A stretch of DNA of 64,000 nt from an uncultured Paracoccaceae bacterium (lineage in GTDB: Bacteria > Pseudomonadota > Alphaproteobacteria > Rhodobacterales > Rhodobacteraceae), in the NCBI GenBank assembly GCA_947499715.1, contig CANMPL010000007.1:161039-225038 (forward strand), given 5' to 3'. The translations under genes were made by a program, and so were the position numbers. The stretch's first letter is position 1, and every line of letters begins with the position of its first letter. A model generated the notes under the pieces. That model was not told where the DNA came from and ran no database searches. It saw only the letters and a program-made list of their open reading frames with translations. Below are positions 8,465 to 17,775 of this stretch, in pieces.

Positions 8465-9231
8465 CCACACTCAGCCCCAACACCGGTCGCACCTTACGCT
8501 GGATCTTTGCCGCCCAGATTGCCTTTGCCGCAGTGCTGATCGGGGCCGATCTGACACGCATCCTGCCAACGCTGCTCACACCGTCCAACGCGCCAGAACT
8601 CACACAACCCATCGGCCCCGGCGACCAAACCCGCCGCTTCTCCCCCGCCGATCTCGCGCCGCGCACCGCAAATCCCAACACCCGGCCAATTCCGTCCACA
8701 AGTGACATGCCCAGCCGGCTGGACTTTGTCGCCGCCGACTGGAATGGCACACCCGTCATAACCCTGACCGGAGACATCGCCCCCGGCGACGCCCAGCGCT
8801 TTGCCGACTTCCTTGCGGCACAAACCACGCCTCCCGTGACCGCCTTCCTCAATAGCCCCGGCGGTTCTGTCATCGACGCGCTTGCCATCGGGCGGGCCAT
8901 GCGTGCGGCAGGGATCAAGACCGAAATGACCGCCTCCGACATCTGCCTCTCGGCCTGCCCCTACCTCCTGGCCGCGGGCACCACACGCACCGCTGACCCA
9001 GAGGCACTGATTGGCGTGCACCAACACTACTTTGGCGAAAATACTGCGCTGCCTGCCTTCCTTGCGGTCTCCGACATCCAGCGCGGTCAGGGCGAGGTCA
9101 TGCGCTACCTTGCCGACATGGGCGTCGATCCGCTGATCATGCAGCACGCGCTGACAACCCCGCCTGACGAAATCTACCTCCTCACCCCGTCAGAGCTGGA
9201 AACCTACAACCTCACCACATCCCACCAATAA
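8461..9231 (+). CDS. Membrane-anchored ClpP-like serine protease
   Basis: A 256-residue protein with one N-terminal hydrophobic anchor (about residues 12-35), a proline-rich linker and a ClpP/crotonase-fold domain. Family marks are [16 protein letters not shown] (the oxyanion-hole segment), [13 protein letters not shown] with the presumed nucleophile serine, and GVHQHYF with the candidate general-base histidine. The domain therefore probably faces the periplasm, unlike true cytosolic ClpP. It has no ClpX-binding tail. It overlaps the preceding membrane coiled-coil gene by four bases, which makes that protein the likely partner or substrate. The function is unknown. A copy of the intergenic repeat begins three bases after the stop. 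Confidence 0.78.
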   Translation: MTTLSPNTGRTLRWIFAAQIAFAAVLIGADLTRILPTLLTPSNAPELTQPIGPGDQTRRFSPADLAPRTANPNTRPIPSTSDMPSRLDFVAADWNGTPVITLTGDIAPGDAQRFADFLAAQTTPPVTAFLNSPGGSVIDALAIGRAMRAAGIKTEMTASDICLSACPYLLAAGTTRTADPEALIGVHQHYFGENTALPAFLAVSDIQRGQGEVMRYLADMGVDPLIMQHALTTPPDEIYLLTPSELETYNLTTSHQ

Positions 9232-9233
9232 CC

Positions 9234-9331
9234 CTTCTTTTGGCCAGAAATATCCCGGGGGTGCGGGGGCTGGCCCCCGGCTCACCTTCGGGACGGCGGG
9301 CGGGGCGCGTTTGCATCTTGCAAACAGCGGC
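9234..9331 (+). repeat. Full-length intergenic repeat, plus orientation
   Basis: The first half is CTTCTTTTGGCCAGAAATATCC followed by a GC hairpin (GGGGGC around 9265 pairing with GCCCCC around 9273). The second half is CGGGACGGCGGGCGGGGCGC followed by the stem GTTTGCA (9309-9315), TCT, TGCAAAC (9319-9325) and AGCGGC. It lies between the protease gene and alr. Confidence 0.7.
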
Positions 9332-9383
9332 GCACGATCGTCCCCGATTGCACATATCCGCATCTGATGCCAAAAGGCTCGCC

Positions 9384-10421
9384 ATGAGCACCGGACACCT
9401 GACCATCGACCTTGCAGCCCTTGCGGCAAACTGGCACGCGCTGGACGCCAAGACCAGCGTTGAAACCGCGGCCGTGGTCAAGGCCGATGGCTATGGCCTG
9501 GGGGCTGCCCGCGTGGCAAAGGCCCTTGCCGATGCCGGTGCCCGGCAGTTCTTTGTGGCCGCCGCCGAGGAAGGTGCTGCCGTCAGGCAGGCCCTTGGCC
9601 CCGGCCCTGTCATCTCGGTCTTTTCCGGCCATATGGAAGGCGACACTGATACCCTGCGCGACCTCACTCTGACGCCAATGCTCAACTCTGCCACACAGGT
9701 CAAACGCCACTTTGACACCCTGCCCGACCAACCGTTTGGTGTGCAGCTTGATACCGGCATGAACCGGCTCGGCATGGAATGGGACGATTGGGCCGCCACG
9801 GCAGAGCGGATCATGCGGGCGGGCCCGACGCTTGTGATGTCACATCTGGCCTGCGCCGACGAACCCGATCACCCGATGAACCCCTACCAGCTCGACGTGT
9901 TCCACCAGATGACCGACGGCATTTCCACCCCGCGCAGCCTTGCGGCCACCGGTGGCATCCTCTTGGGTGAGAAGTACCATTTCAACCTGACCCGCCCCGG
10001 CATCGGCCTTTACGGCGGTGCCCCCTTTGACGACGCCCAACCTGTCGCACGCCTTGATTTGCCGGTCATCCAGATCCGCGACCTCGCAGAGGGCGAAGTC
10101 GTGGGTTACGGCAACAGCTGGCAAACCGAACGCCCCGCACGCATCGCGACCGTGGCCGCAGGCTATGCCGACGGCCTTCTGCGCCATCTTTCAGGCAAGG
10201 CCACACTGTGGCACAACGGCCAACCCTGCCCTTTGGTGGGCCGTGTCTCGATGGATCTGATCACCGTGGATGTCACCGATTGCGATGAAGACCCCGCCTT
10301 CCTGACCATCCTCGGCCCGCATCAATCGGTCGACGACCTCGCCAAGAACGCCGGAACAATCGGATACGAAATCCTAACCTCGCTGGGGGGCCGCTACTCG
10401 CGCCACTACGCCACACGTTAA
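9384..10421 (+). CDS. alr: Alanine racemase
   Basis: PLP enzyme that interconverts L- and D-alanine for peptidoglycan. The PLP lysine is in [10 protein letters not shown] near residue 35; the second catalytic tyrosine region is GYGNSW and the substrate loop is [14 protein letters not shown]. The length of 345 residues is slightly short but covers the full barrel and C-terminal beta domain. ATG 9384 is chosen because the longer frame (from 9240) would translate the intergenic repeat. Confidence 0.93.
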   Translation: MSTGHLTIDLAALAANWHALDAKTSVETAAVVKADGYGLGAARVAKALADAGARQFFVAAAEEGAAVRQALGPGPVISVFSGHMEGDTDTLRDLTLTPMLNSATQVKRHFDTLPDQPFGVQLDTGMNRLGMEWDDWAATAERIMRAGPTLVMSHLACADEPDHPMNPYQLDVFHQMTDGISTPRSLAATGGILLGEKYHFNLTRPGIGLYGGAPFDDAQPVARLDLPVIQIRDLAEGEVVGYGNSWQTERPARIATVAAGYADGLLRHLSGKATLWHNGQPCPLVGRVSMDLITVDVTDCDEDPAFLTILGPHQSVDDLAKNAGTIGYEILTSLGGRYSRHYATR

Positions 10422-10680
10422 CCCTCCGATTCGACTGCGCCGCCAGTGCTGCCATCCGCCCCTCCGCGTCCTGAGGAGATCCAAAAACCTTTTGCCTCAA
10501 GGGCTTGCAGAGGCCGACCCGCACCACTGTTTCCAAAATCAAGACAATGAGCGTCACACCGTTGCATTGATGACAGCCCGTGTAACGTGACACCCTGGCG
10601 CTAGAATTCCCCTATGAATGACAACGGGTTATCGCGTAACCTCTCGCAGTATTGAGAGTGTGTATTCGGGGGGATACGGT

Positions 10681-11451
10681 ATGTTTTTGAAACCATTCAT
10701 TGTGGGGTCTGCCCGCTTCTTTCACCTGCTGGCACTTGGCGCCGTCGCTATATTGGGCACAGCGGCATTGATTTATACGCTGGCAAGTGCATTCGGCTTG
10801 GCACCCTGGCTCACCATGACCGCCAGTTTTGGCGAGGTGACCTATACCAACGCCGGTCAATGGCTCCAGATCACCATCACGGCGCTCTTGCTGGCAATGG
10901 CGTTCTTTCTGCCTACCTCGGCCCGCATTGCTGCCCTCGAACATAGCCACCGGCAATTTCACATCTCGATGAATGATGTGGCCCATGCCTATCATGTGGC
11001 CCATACCGCCGACCGTGCGGGCCTGTTCAGCCTCAGTTCGGAATTTGACGCCGTCCGCGAACGCCTCGCTTATCTGCGCGACCATCCTGATCTGGAACAG
11101 CTTGAACCCGACACGCTGGAAGTTGCGGCCCAAATGTCGCAACAGGCCCGGCAGTTGGCAGACGTCTACTCGGATGCCAAAGTCGCCCGCGCCAAAGCGT
11201 TCTTGCAACAACGTCAGGAAGAGGCCGAAGCCCAGCAGGAACGCATTGTCGAGGCCCTGCACGTCACCAGCCAAATCCGCACATGGGCCCAGCAGGTCGA
11301 CGTGGAAGAAGCGATCGTCGCAAGCCAACTCAGCCAGCTGGATGAAAAACTTCAGGCCGCCCTACCACTGCTCGGCTATGCAATGGAACATGAGGACGAG
11401 ACCGAGACCAATAACGTCGTGACCCTGCCCGCCAAACCTGCCGCCGAGTAG
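10681..11451 (+). CDS. Membrane/coiled-coil protein of the roseobacter 'DNA repair protein' type
   Basis: A 256-residue protein. Two hydrophobic segments lie near residues 10-40 and 60-85, followed by a long helical part (ARIAALEHSHRQFHISMNDV, then DRAGLFSLSSEFDAVRERL and LAYLRDHPDLEQLEP). Rhodobacterales genomes carry close relatives often labelled 'DNA repair protein', but the membrane segments and coiled coil give no support for a repair role. ATG 10681 is preferred over the tract from 10618, which is not protein-like. Two small genes follow closely on the same strand (gaps of 6 and 27 bases), suggesting one transcript. Function unknown. Confidence 0.75.
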   Translation: MFLKPFIVGSARFFHLLALGAVAILGTAALIYTLASAFGLAPWLTMTASFGEVTYTNAGQWLQITITALLLAMAFFLPTSARIAALEHSHRQFHISMNDVAHAYHVAHTADRAGLFSLSSEFDAVRERLAYLRDHPDLEQLEPDTLEVAAQMSQQARQLADVYSDAKVARAKAFLQQRQEEAEAQQERIVEALHVTSQIRTWAQQVDVEEAIVASQLSQLDEKLQAALPLLGYAMEHEDETETNNVVTLPAKPAAE

Positions 11452-11457
11452 CACCTC

Positions 11458-11730
11458 ATGATCATCGATGACCTGATCATCGCGGCGGCACAATTATTCT
11501 TTGCACGCGCGGCGGCCCTGATCGAACTAATGATCCACCTTGGCGCACTGTTGTTCGGCGCATCCTACATGGCAACCCGTCACACTGGCATGATCCGCGC
11601 CTGCGATGCTGCCCGCGCCCGGATCCCGACCGAAACCGAAACCAAGGTCACCGAAAGCCTTGATCTGGCGGGCAAACTGCTCAACCGCGACCTGACATCC
11701 AATCTTCCCTGTCAGTCCGCAACCGACTAA
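11458..11730 (+). CDS. Small hypothetical protein
   Basis: A 90-residue protein of unknown function that starts six bases after the preceding gene. The first 40 residues are hydrophobic and probably form one or two membrane-associated helices (IIAAAQLFFARAAALIELMIHLGALLF). The rest is polar with TETETKVTESLDLAGKLL. Context suggests it is made together with the coiled-coil membrane protein before it and the PqiA-like protein after it. Confidence 0.6.
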   Translation: MIIDDLIIAAAQLFFARAAALIELMIHLGALLFGASYMATRHTGMIRACDAARARIPTETETKVTESLDLAGKLLNRDLTSNLPCQSATD

Positions 11731-11757
11731 GCAGGGCAAAACGCCACAGGACATCCG

Positions 11758-12201
11758 ATGCAGACCAGCCTTAAATACGCCAACCTCGCCCTCTTGATCC
11801 TTTTTCCGATCGCGTGGTTTGCCCCCCTCATGCGCGCGGGCCTTCTGCCGCTCTTCAAACTGTCGGAAATCTCCGTCATATCCGGCCTGCAATCCCTGTG
11901 GGAAAGCGATATCTTCCTCGCCTTGATGGTCACGGCCTTTGCGCTTTTTGCCCCCTACCTCAAGACCATCGGGCTCGCCCTGACGCATTTCAATCTTCTC
12001 AGCCCAAAGCTGCTGCCAACTTTGGCGTGGATGGGCAAACTGGCGATGGCTGATATCTTTCTGATCGCGCTCTACATCGTTGTTGCCAAGGGCGTGGGCA
12101 TTGGCAAACTGGAAACCGCTTGGGGCCTCTACCTCTTTACCGCCTGCATTCTTGCCTCGATTGCGATTTCGGGGCTCACCAAAACGCCTTCTTCCGAATA
12201 A
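11758..12201 (+). CDS. Paraquat-inducible protein A (PqiA) family membrane protein
   Basis: A 147-residue protein with four hydrophobic helices at about residues 5-25, 53-75, 90-115 and 120-142. LLPTLAWMGKLAMADIFLIAL is typical of PqiA-domain proteins, where a membrane helix carries a conserved W-x-M-x-D pattern. Family members such as E. coli PqiA work with MCE proteins in envelope lipid transport; no MCE gene is in this window. This is a single-domain, short version. Confidence 0.75.
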   Translation: MQTSLKYANLALLILFPIAWFAPLMRAGLLPLFKLSEISVISGLQSLWESDIFLALMVTAFALFAPYLKTIGLALTHFNLLSPKLLPTLAWMGKLAMADIFLIALYIVVAKGVGIGKLETAWGLYLFTACILASIAISGLTKTPSSE

Positions 12202-12244
12202 AAATATGCCCGCCGGAGGCACCCGATTATTCGCCGAATAATCG
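12200..12244 (+). repeat. Intergenic repeat fragment with perfect 10-bp hairpin
   Basis: TAAAAATATGCCCGCCGGAGG, a shortened repeat core, is followed by a perfect inverted repeat CGATTATTCG (12224-12233), one central base, CGAATAATCG (12235-12244). A similar hairpin with different sequence lies beside the inverted copy at 39288-39308. Confidence 0.6.
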
Positions 12245-12285
12245 CACCCCTTGCCAGCGCCGCGCGATAGGTCCAAAAGGTGAAC

Positions 12286-13659
12286 ATGGCCAAAGATCTG
12301 ACGTTCTCCTGTTCCGCCTGCGCTGCCACCTCATCCAAATGGTCTGGCCGCTGCGAGGCCTGTGGCGAATGGAACACCATTCACGAAGACAAGGCGCTCG
12401 CCTCCGGTCCCAAGAAAAAGTCGCTGGGCGGGATGCGGGGCAAGACCATCCCCCTAACCGATCTCGCCACGGCAGAGGCCGAACCGCCCCGCACCATGTC
12501 CGGCGTCGCCGAACTCGACCGGGTCTTGGGCGGCGGTCTTGTCAAAGCCTCTGCGCTGCTGGTCGGCGGCGATCCCGGCATCGGCAAGTCGACCCTTCTG
12601 CTGCAAGCCGCCGCGCGTTTCGCCCGCAACGGGCTTAAGGTCATCTATATCTCCGGCGAGGAATCAAACGCCCAGGTCCAGATGCGCGCCCGCCGTCTTG
12701 GGCTGACCGAAAGCCCGGTGGAACTGGCCTCTGAAACCAACCTGCGCGACATCCTCACGACGTTGGATGCCGAAAAGCCCGACCTCGCGATCATCGATTC
12801 GATCCAGACCATGTGGGCCGACAACGTCGACAGCGCCCCCGGCTCGGTGTCCCAAGTCCGCTCTTCCGCCCACGAACTCACCACATTCGCCAAGCGCAAC
12901 GGCATGGCCGTGGTCATGGTCGGTCACGTCACCAAAGAAGGTGCCATCGCAGGCCCCCGTGTCGTCGAACACATGGTCGACACCGTGCTCTATTTCGAAG
13001 GCGAGCGTGGCCACCAGTTCCGCATCCTGCGTTCGGTCAAGAACCGCTTTGGCCCGGCAGATGAAATCGGCGTCTTTGAAATGACCGGTAAAGGGCTGGC
13101 CGAAGTCAAGAACCCGTCAGCCATGTTCCTCTCTGAACGCGGCGATCCTGCACCCGGTTCCGTGGTCTTTGGCGGCATCGAAGGGTCCCGCCCTGTGCTG
13201 TGCGAGATCCAGGCCCTTGTGTCCCCTTCGCCACACAGCCAACCGCGCCGATCCGTGGTCGGATGGGACGGATCGCGCCTTGCAATGATCCTTGCGGTGC
13301 TGGAATCCCGTGCCGGTGTGCCCTTCACCGGATTGGACGTCTACCTCAACGTAGCAGGGGGTTTGCGCATCACAGAACCCGCCGCAGACCTTGCCGTCGC
13401 GGCGGCTCTTGTCTCTGCGCGTGAAGACGCCCCACTGCCCAAAGACGCCGTTCTTTTCGGCGAAATCTCTCTCTCTGGTGCGCTTAGACCCTGCGTTCAG
13501 ACGGAAAATAGATTGAAAGAAGCCTCAAAACTTGGTTTTACCTCCGCAATCATGCCGCAACAGGCCAAACAGCCAGCGGCATCCGGCCTTGATCTGCGCA
13601 CCATGCAGACCCTGACCGATTTTGTGACAACGGTGTTCGGCGAACGCGGACCCGAATGA
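12286..13659 (+). CDS. radA: DNA repair protein RadA
   Basis: RecA-like ATPase that processes recombination intermediates and drives branch migration. The N-terminal zinc finger is C-S-A-C then C-E-A-C; Walker A is GGDPGIGKST near residue 94; the RadA-specific KNRFG motif follows near residue 250; and the C-terminal Lon-like domain (DVYLNVAGGLRITEPAADLA) is complete. It is 457 residues, normal for RadA. ATG 12286 (MAKDLTF) is chosen over ATG 12280. The gene is followed 12 bases later by cvpA. Confidence 0.95.
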   Translation: MAKDLTFSCSACAATSSKWSGRCEACGEWNTIHEDKALASGPKKKSLGGMRGKTIPLTDLATAEAEPPRTMSGVAELDRVLGGGLVKASALLVGGDPGIGKSTLLLQAAARFARNGLKVIYISGEESNAQVQMRARRLGLTESPVELASETNLRDILTTLDAEKPDLAIIDSIQTMWADNVDSAPGSVSQVRSSAHELTTFAKRNGMAVVMVGHVTKEGAIAGPRVVEHMVDTVLYFEGERGHQFRILRSVKNRFGPADEIGVFEMTGKGLAEVKNPSAMFLSERGDPAPGSVVFGGIEGSRPVLCEIQALVSPSPHSQPRRSVVGWDGSRLAMILAVLESRAGVPFTGLDVYLNVAGGLRITEPAADLAVAAALVSAREDAPLPKDAVLFGEISLSGALRPCVQTENRLKEASKLGFTSAIMPQQAKQPAASGLDLRTMQTLTDFVTTVFGERGPE

Positions 13660-13671
13660 AGGAGCGGACCG

Positions 13672-14232
13672 TTGGAAGGTTTCACCATTATTGATGGCGT
13701 CGTCGCCGCAATTATCGTCGTCTCGGCCCTCTTGGCCTATAGCCGGGGTTTTGTGCGCGAGGCTATGGCGATTGCAGGCTGGATCGGTGCCACGATCCTC
13801 GCCTTCATCTTTGCCGATCAGGCCGAACCGCTTGTGCGGCAGATCCCCGTGGTTGGCGACTTTATCGGCGATTCCTGCGAACTGTCGATCATCGCAGCCT
13901 TCGCGGCCGTCTTTGCGGTCTCGCTCGTTGTGGTCTCGATCTTCACCCCGCTCTTTTCGTCTCTGGTGCAGCGCTCTGCGCTGAACGGGCTCGACCAGGG
14001 TGCAGGTTTCCTCTTTGGCGTTCTGCGCGGCATTCTCTTGGTCGCGGTGGCCTTCTTTGTTTACCAGACTGTGCTTTCTGCCCAAGATATCCCGATGGTC
14101 GAAGACAGCCGCTCTGCCAAAGTCTTTGCCCGCATGACCGGTCAGATCGAGAATCGCGACCCCGAAGCGGCGCTTGGCTGGCTCTCAGTGCAGTACGAAC
14201 AGCTTGTCGGTGCCTGCACAACGCCCGAATAA
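13672..14232 (+). CDS. cvpA: CvpA family membrane protein, TTG start
   Basis: A 186-residue inner-membrane protein of the colicin V production family, needed for envelope homeostasis in other bacteria. Four hydrophobic segments fill the first 130 residues; SRGFVREAMAIAGWIGA and LNGLDQGAGFLFGVLRG match the conserved loops. The start is a TTG with a strong GAAGGAG site seven bases upstream; no ATG fits. cvpA next to purF is a widespread arrangement; here a surface-protein gene sits between them. Confidence 0.88.
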   Translation: MEGFTIIDGVVAAIIVVSALLAYSRGFVREAMAIAGWIGATILAFIFADQAEPLVRQIPVVGDFIGDSCELSIIAAFAAVFAVSLVVVSIFTPLFSSLVQRSALNGLDQGAGFLFGVLRGILLVAVAFFVYQTVLSAQDIPMVEDSRSAKVFARMTGQIENRDPEAALGWLSVQYEQLVGACTTPE

Positions 14233-14320
14233 GGCACCACTTCTGCCCCGATTGGGACATAATTCACCGTTAAAAATTCCTTAACGCGCGCATTCTTGTG
14301 CGCCTTGAGGACTATTTGTG

Positions 14321-14908
14321 ATGAAAAAGATTGTCTCAGCACTGGCGGCATTGTTCCTGTCGGCCTCGGCCGCTCAGGCGGCGACGGTTACCTATGACTT
14401 TCTGGGGGCCGCCACGAACGTCCCAACGCTCACCCTGAATTCTGGTGGCGTCAGCTTGGACATCACCGCCACAGGCGGCAATGTCGCACGCACAGCCAAC
14501 GGCATCGGTGTAACCGGCAACCCCGAAGGTGGCCGTCTTGGGTTGGGCGAATTCCTGACCTTTGATTTTGGCACAACCATCGTCGACCAGATCGAAGGCT
14601 TGGTCTTTGAAGCTGGCGGTCAGGCCGAACAATTCGGTGTCATCATTGACGGCACCGTCACAATCTTCACCCTGCCCGCGGCAGGCGGAAACTCAACACT
14701 TGCCTTTGATTTCAACAGCCTGATCCCAGCGACTGGCGTGTCTGTCTTTACCATCTTCGGCGCGCAACCAGATGCGGCTGGCAACCGGGGCGTCAAGGTC
14801 ACCGGGCTGACGGTCAACGCCATCAACCTGGCGTCGGTTCCACTGCCCGCTGGTAGCCTTTTGCTCCTGACCGGACTTGGTGCGCTGGCCCTGCGCCGCC
14901 GCCGCTAA
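14321..14908 (+). CDS. VPLPA-CTERM sorting domain-containing exported protein
   Basis: A 195-residue secreted protein. It has a signal peptide (MKKIVSALAALFLSASAAQA), a Gly/Thr-rich beta domain of unknown function and the C-terminal sorting signal VPLPAG, a hydrophobic helix LLLLTGLGALAL and RRRR. This tripartite tail is the rhodobacterial form of PEP-CTERM, processed by an exosortase and linked to exopolysaccharide production. No exosortase gene is in the window. ATG 14321 is taken over the GTG one codon earlier. It separates cvpA from purF. Confidence 0.85.
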   Translation: MKKIVSALAALFLSASAAQAATVTYDFLGAATNVPTLTLNSGGVSLDITATGGNVARTANGIGVTGNPEGGRLGLGEFLTFDFGTTIVDQIEGLVFEAGGQAEQFGVIIDGTVTIFTLPAAGGNSTLAFDFNSLIPATGVSVFTIFGAQPDAAGNRGVKVTGLTVNAINLASVPLPAGSLLLLTGLGALALRRRR

Positions 14909-15092
14909 CAGGTTTTCCAAACCCCCACGGGAAGAGGCGTGCCGGACCGGTGCGTCTTTTCTCTTTTGGGGCGCAAGGAAGGGCAAATGGCCGTTCCTGT
15001 GACCGAACAGAACCACCCATTCCACAGCTGTCATCAATCTGTCATATCTCCCCCGTGACAGTGCCGCCCAGTCACGCTACACGTCGCAGCAG

Positions 15093-16592
15093 ATGTTCAC
15101 GGATTCGAAGGCTGCCACCTTGACCGACACCTTGCCCCTCGCCCATCCATTTGACGACGACAAGTTGAAAGAGGAATGCGGCGTGTTCGGCGTCGTTGGC
15201 GTGACAGACGCTGCCAACTTCGTCGCCCTTGGCCTGCACGCCCTGCAACACCGCGGGCAAGAGGCCGGCGGCATCGTCACCCATCACCCCGATACCGGGT
15301 TCCATCAGGCCCGGCGCATGGGCCTTGTGCGTGACAACTTCACCTCGCCCGCCATGATGGCCCAGCTTCCGGGCGGCATCGGCATCGGCCACGTGCGCTA
15401 TTCCACTGCCGGGTCCAAAGGCCAGACTGCGATCCGCGACGTGCAGCCCTTCTTTGGCGAATTCTCAATGGGTGGCGCCGCCATCGCCCACAATGGCAAT
15501 ATCACCAACGCGATGTCGCTCCGGCGCGAGTTAATCGAGCGCGGCTCGATCTTCCAAAGCTCATCCGACAGCGAATGCATCATCCACCTGATGGCACGCT
15601 CCATGGGCCGCAAAATCCCCGACCGCATGGAAGAAGCGCTGCGCAAGGTCGAAGGCGCGTTTTCCGTGGTCGCCATGACCCGCACCAAGCTGATCGGCTG
15701 CCGAGATCCTTTGGGCGTGCGCCCGCTCGTGCTGGGCCAGGTCGGCGACGGCTGGGTGTTGTCATCCGAAACCTGCGCCCTCGACATTATCGGCGCAGAG
15801 TTCGTGCGCGAGATTGAACCGGGCGAAATGGTGGTGATCACCGCTGAAAAAGGCGTCGAAAGCCATCATCCCTTCCGTCCCGCCAAATCGCGCTTCTGCA
15901 TCTTTGAACACGTCTACTTCAGCCGCCCCGATAGCCAATTGGGTGGCCGATCTGTTTACGAAACCCGTGAAAACATCGGCCGTGAGCTGGCAAAAGAAGC
16001 CGCCGTCGACGCCGACCTTGTCTGCCCTGTCCCCGACAGCGGCACACCTGCCGCTATTGGCTATAGCCTGCAATCAGGCATTCCCTATGCGATGGGCATC
16101 ATCCGCAACAATTACATGGGCCGGACCTTCATCGAACCGACCGAACAGATCCGCAACATGGGCGTGCGCCTGAAACTCAACGTCAACCGCGCCCTGATCA
16201 AGGGCAAGCGGGTGATCTTGGTCGACGACAGCGTCGTGCGTGGCACCACAAGCCGCAAGATCAAGGAAATGATCCTTGATGCCGGTGCGGCAGAGGTGCA
16301 CTTTCGCATCGCTTCCCCGCCGACCGCTTGGCCCTGTTTCTACGGCGTCGACACACCCCAGCGCGAGAAGCTGCTGGCGGCCACAATGTCCGAAGACGAA
16401 ATGCGCGACCACCTTGGCGTTGACAGCCTGCGGTTCATCACGCTCGACGGCCTTTACCGCGCCGTGGGCGAAGCCAATGGGCGCGATGCCAAATCCCCCG
16501 CCTATTGTGACGCTTGTTTCTCGGGCGAATACCCGGTCGCCCCCTCCGACATGATCGAACAGGGGTTTCAAGGAAAAGAGGCGGCAGAATAG
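15093..16592 (+). CDS. purF: Amidophosphoribosyltransferase
   Basis: Makes 5-phosphoribosylamine from PRPP and glutamine, the first step of purine synthesis. The N-terminal Ntn glutaminase nucleophile is the Cys in KEECGVFGV near residue 30, so a propeptide of about 29 residues must be removed. The C-terminal phosphoribosyltransferase domain has VILVDDSVVRGTTS (PRPP loop), and PDSGTPAAIGY is conserved. Length 499 is typical. It follows radA and cvpA on the same strand after a 184-base gap. Confidence 0.96.
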   Translation: MFTDSKAATLTDTLPLAHPFDDDKLKEECGVFGVVGVTDAANFVALGLHALQHRGQEAGGIVTHHPDTGFHQARRMGLVRDNFTSPAMMAQLPGGIGIGHVRYSTAGSKGQTAIRDVQPFFGEFSMGGAAIAHNGNITNAMSLRRELIERGSIFQSSSDSECIIHLMARSMGRKIPDRMEEALRKVEGAFSVVAMTRTKLIGCRDPLGVRPLVLGQVGDGWVLSSETCALDIIGAEFVREIEPGEMVVITAEKGVESHHPFRPAKSRFCIFEHVYFSRPDSQLGGRSVYETRENIGRELAKEAAVDADLVCPVPDSGTPAAIGYSLQSGIPYAMGIIRNNYMGRTFIEPTEQIRNMGVRLKLNVNRALIKGKRVILVDDSVVRGTTSRKIKEMILDAGAAEVHFRIASPPTAWPCFYGVDTPQREKLLAATMSEDEMRDHLGVDSLRFITLDGLYRAVGEANGRDAKSPAYCDACFSGEYPVAPSDMIEQGFQGKEAAE

Positions 16593-16596
16593 CCCG

Positions 16597-17586
16597 CTAA
16601 CGGACCCCAACGTCATTGCGCAGTTTTGCCAAGAGTTCCGGGTCAAATGGCAAAATATCGGTCACCTTCGTCTGCTCTGTCAGCTCTCGCGCATTGGCTG
16701 CGGGGACCCCGTGATCATGGGTCAGGTCGATTCCAAACCGATCCTTCAGGATCCGCATGGTTTGGCTTTCTTGATCCAAAACCTGCGCATATTCTGCGCG
16801 GATGACAGGTCGCGTGTATAGGTCCGGATCTTGCTTTTCGGCACGCCGCAGGCGCTTCACCAAATCCTGCGTATCTTCGGTAAAGACATCTTCCTTGTCG
16901 GCGTGATGTGCCTGTCTGTATGCCTGCAACAGCACGATGCTCTCCGCCCGCAAACTCACATTGGGGGCCTGTGCCTTGCGCGTCAACTGCTCCAAATCAA
17001 TGCCCAATTGGGCACAGAAATCAGCGACGATATCGCCCTGCTCCAACGCCTTGTGTGCATACTCCCGCAAGCGCAGCTTACCCATCGCAGCAAACCGATC
17101 AAATTGCGAAATCGAGATCTCGCGCACAGGCGGTAAAACATGGCTTGCCTTGAAAATCTGTTGAATAACAGAGACATAATGCACCGAAGGTCGCCTAAGA
17201 TACCCGATAAATGTCAGCGTCGCAGAGGTGCCAAAATGCCGCGCGGCCAAGACAGCAATCTGCTCGATGAATTGCGCGCGAAAGATAAACTCACTCGACA
17301 AGATCACGGTATGCGGGCGCGTCGCCCGCGCCTGCGCCCCCATCTCCGCCCAGGCCCTTACGGCCGTCCGTAGCCCGGCTTGATAATCGCCGCCGATTTT
17401 CTTGACCAGCGACCGCTGCACTTCCCCCATGATCGGCACGGTCATCACGCCGTGATTGACAATCCCGCCGTGCGGCGTTGGGTACAGGAACCCCTGTTGC
17501 AGCAGCGCGTCCTGATTTTGAAAAAGCACGCGCTGTATCGCGGTGGTACCCGTTTTTGGTTGCCCAATATGAATGACAATATTCAT
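16597..17586 (-). CDS. Sulfotransferase-like P-loop protein
   Basis: A 329-residue cytosolic protein. It starts MNIVIHIGQPKTGTTAIQ, which matches the 5'-PSB loop of PAPS-dependent sulfotransferases (PKTGTT). The next expected elements are ILSSEF and FIGYLRRP, like the 3'-PB strand and loop. No further catalytic residue can be named. It could also belong to the related glycosyl or capsule-modification proteins of this fold. ATG 17586 places the P-loop near the N-terminus; the frame extends to 17718. It is convergent with purF (4 bases apart). Confidence 0.7.
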   Translation of the reverse strand: MNIVIHIGQPKTGTTAIQRVLFQNQDALLQQGFLYPTPHGGIVNHGVMTVPIMGEVQRSLVKKIGGDYQAGLRTAVRAWAEMGAQARATRPHTVILSSEFIFRAQFIEQIAVLAARHFGTSATLTFIGYLRRPSVHYVSVIQQIFKASHVLPPVREISISQFDRFAAMGKLRLREYAHKALEQGDIVADFCAQLGIDLEQLTRKAQAPNVSLRAESIVLLQAYRQAHHADKEDVFTEDTQDLVKRLRRAEKQDPDLYTRPVIRAEYAQVLDQESQTMRILKDRFGIDLTHDHGVPAANARELTEQTKVTDILPFDPELLAKLRNDVGVR

Positions 17587-17775
17587 TGCGCGCTGCCCCT
17601 GAACCATTCGCCTTTCCCGTCTTAGTGCCGCTTTCCGCAGTGCAGGGCAATCGCACACGATCATGATGCATTGATCCGTCGCTGTCAGCGCGCCGGGCCA
17701 TATGGCGATCCGCCCCAATCCGTGGCCCCAAAACGATCCGATGTCAGGGTCAAATCACCCGGATTGCCGCAGGTC

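Noticed and set aside
14930..14965. GC-rich palindromic stretch between the VPLPA gene and purF as a terminator
   Set aside because: The arms pair only as GCG and CCGG with an internal mismatch and a one-base loop, too tight for a stable hairpin.
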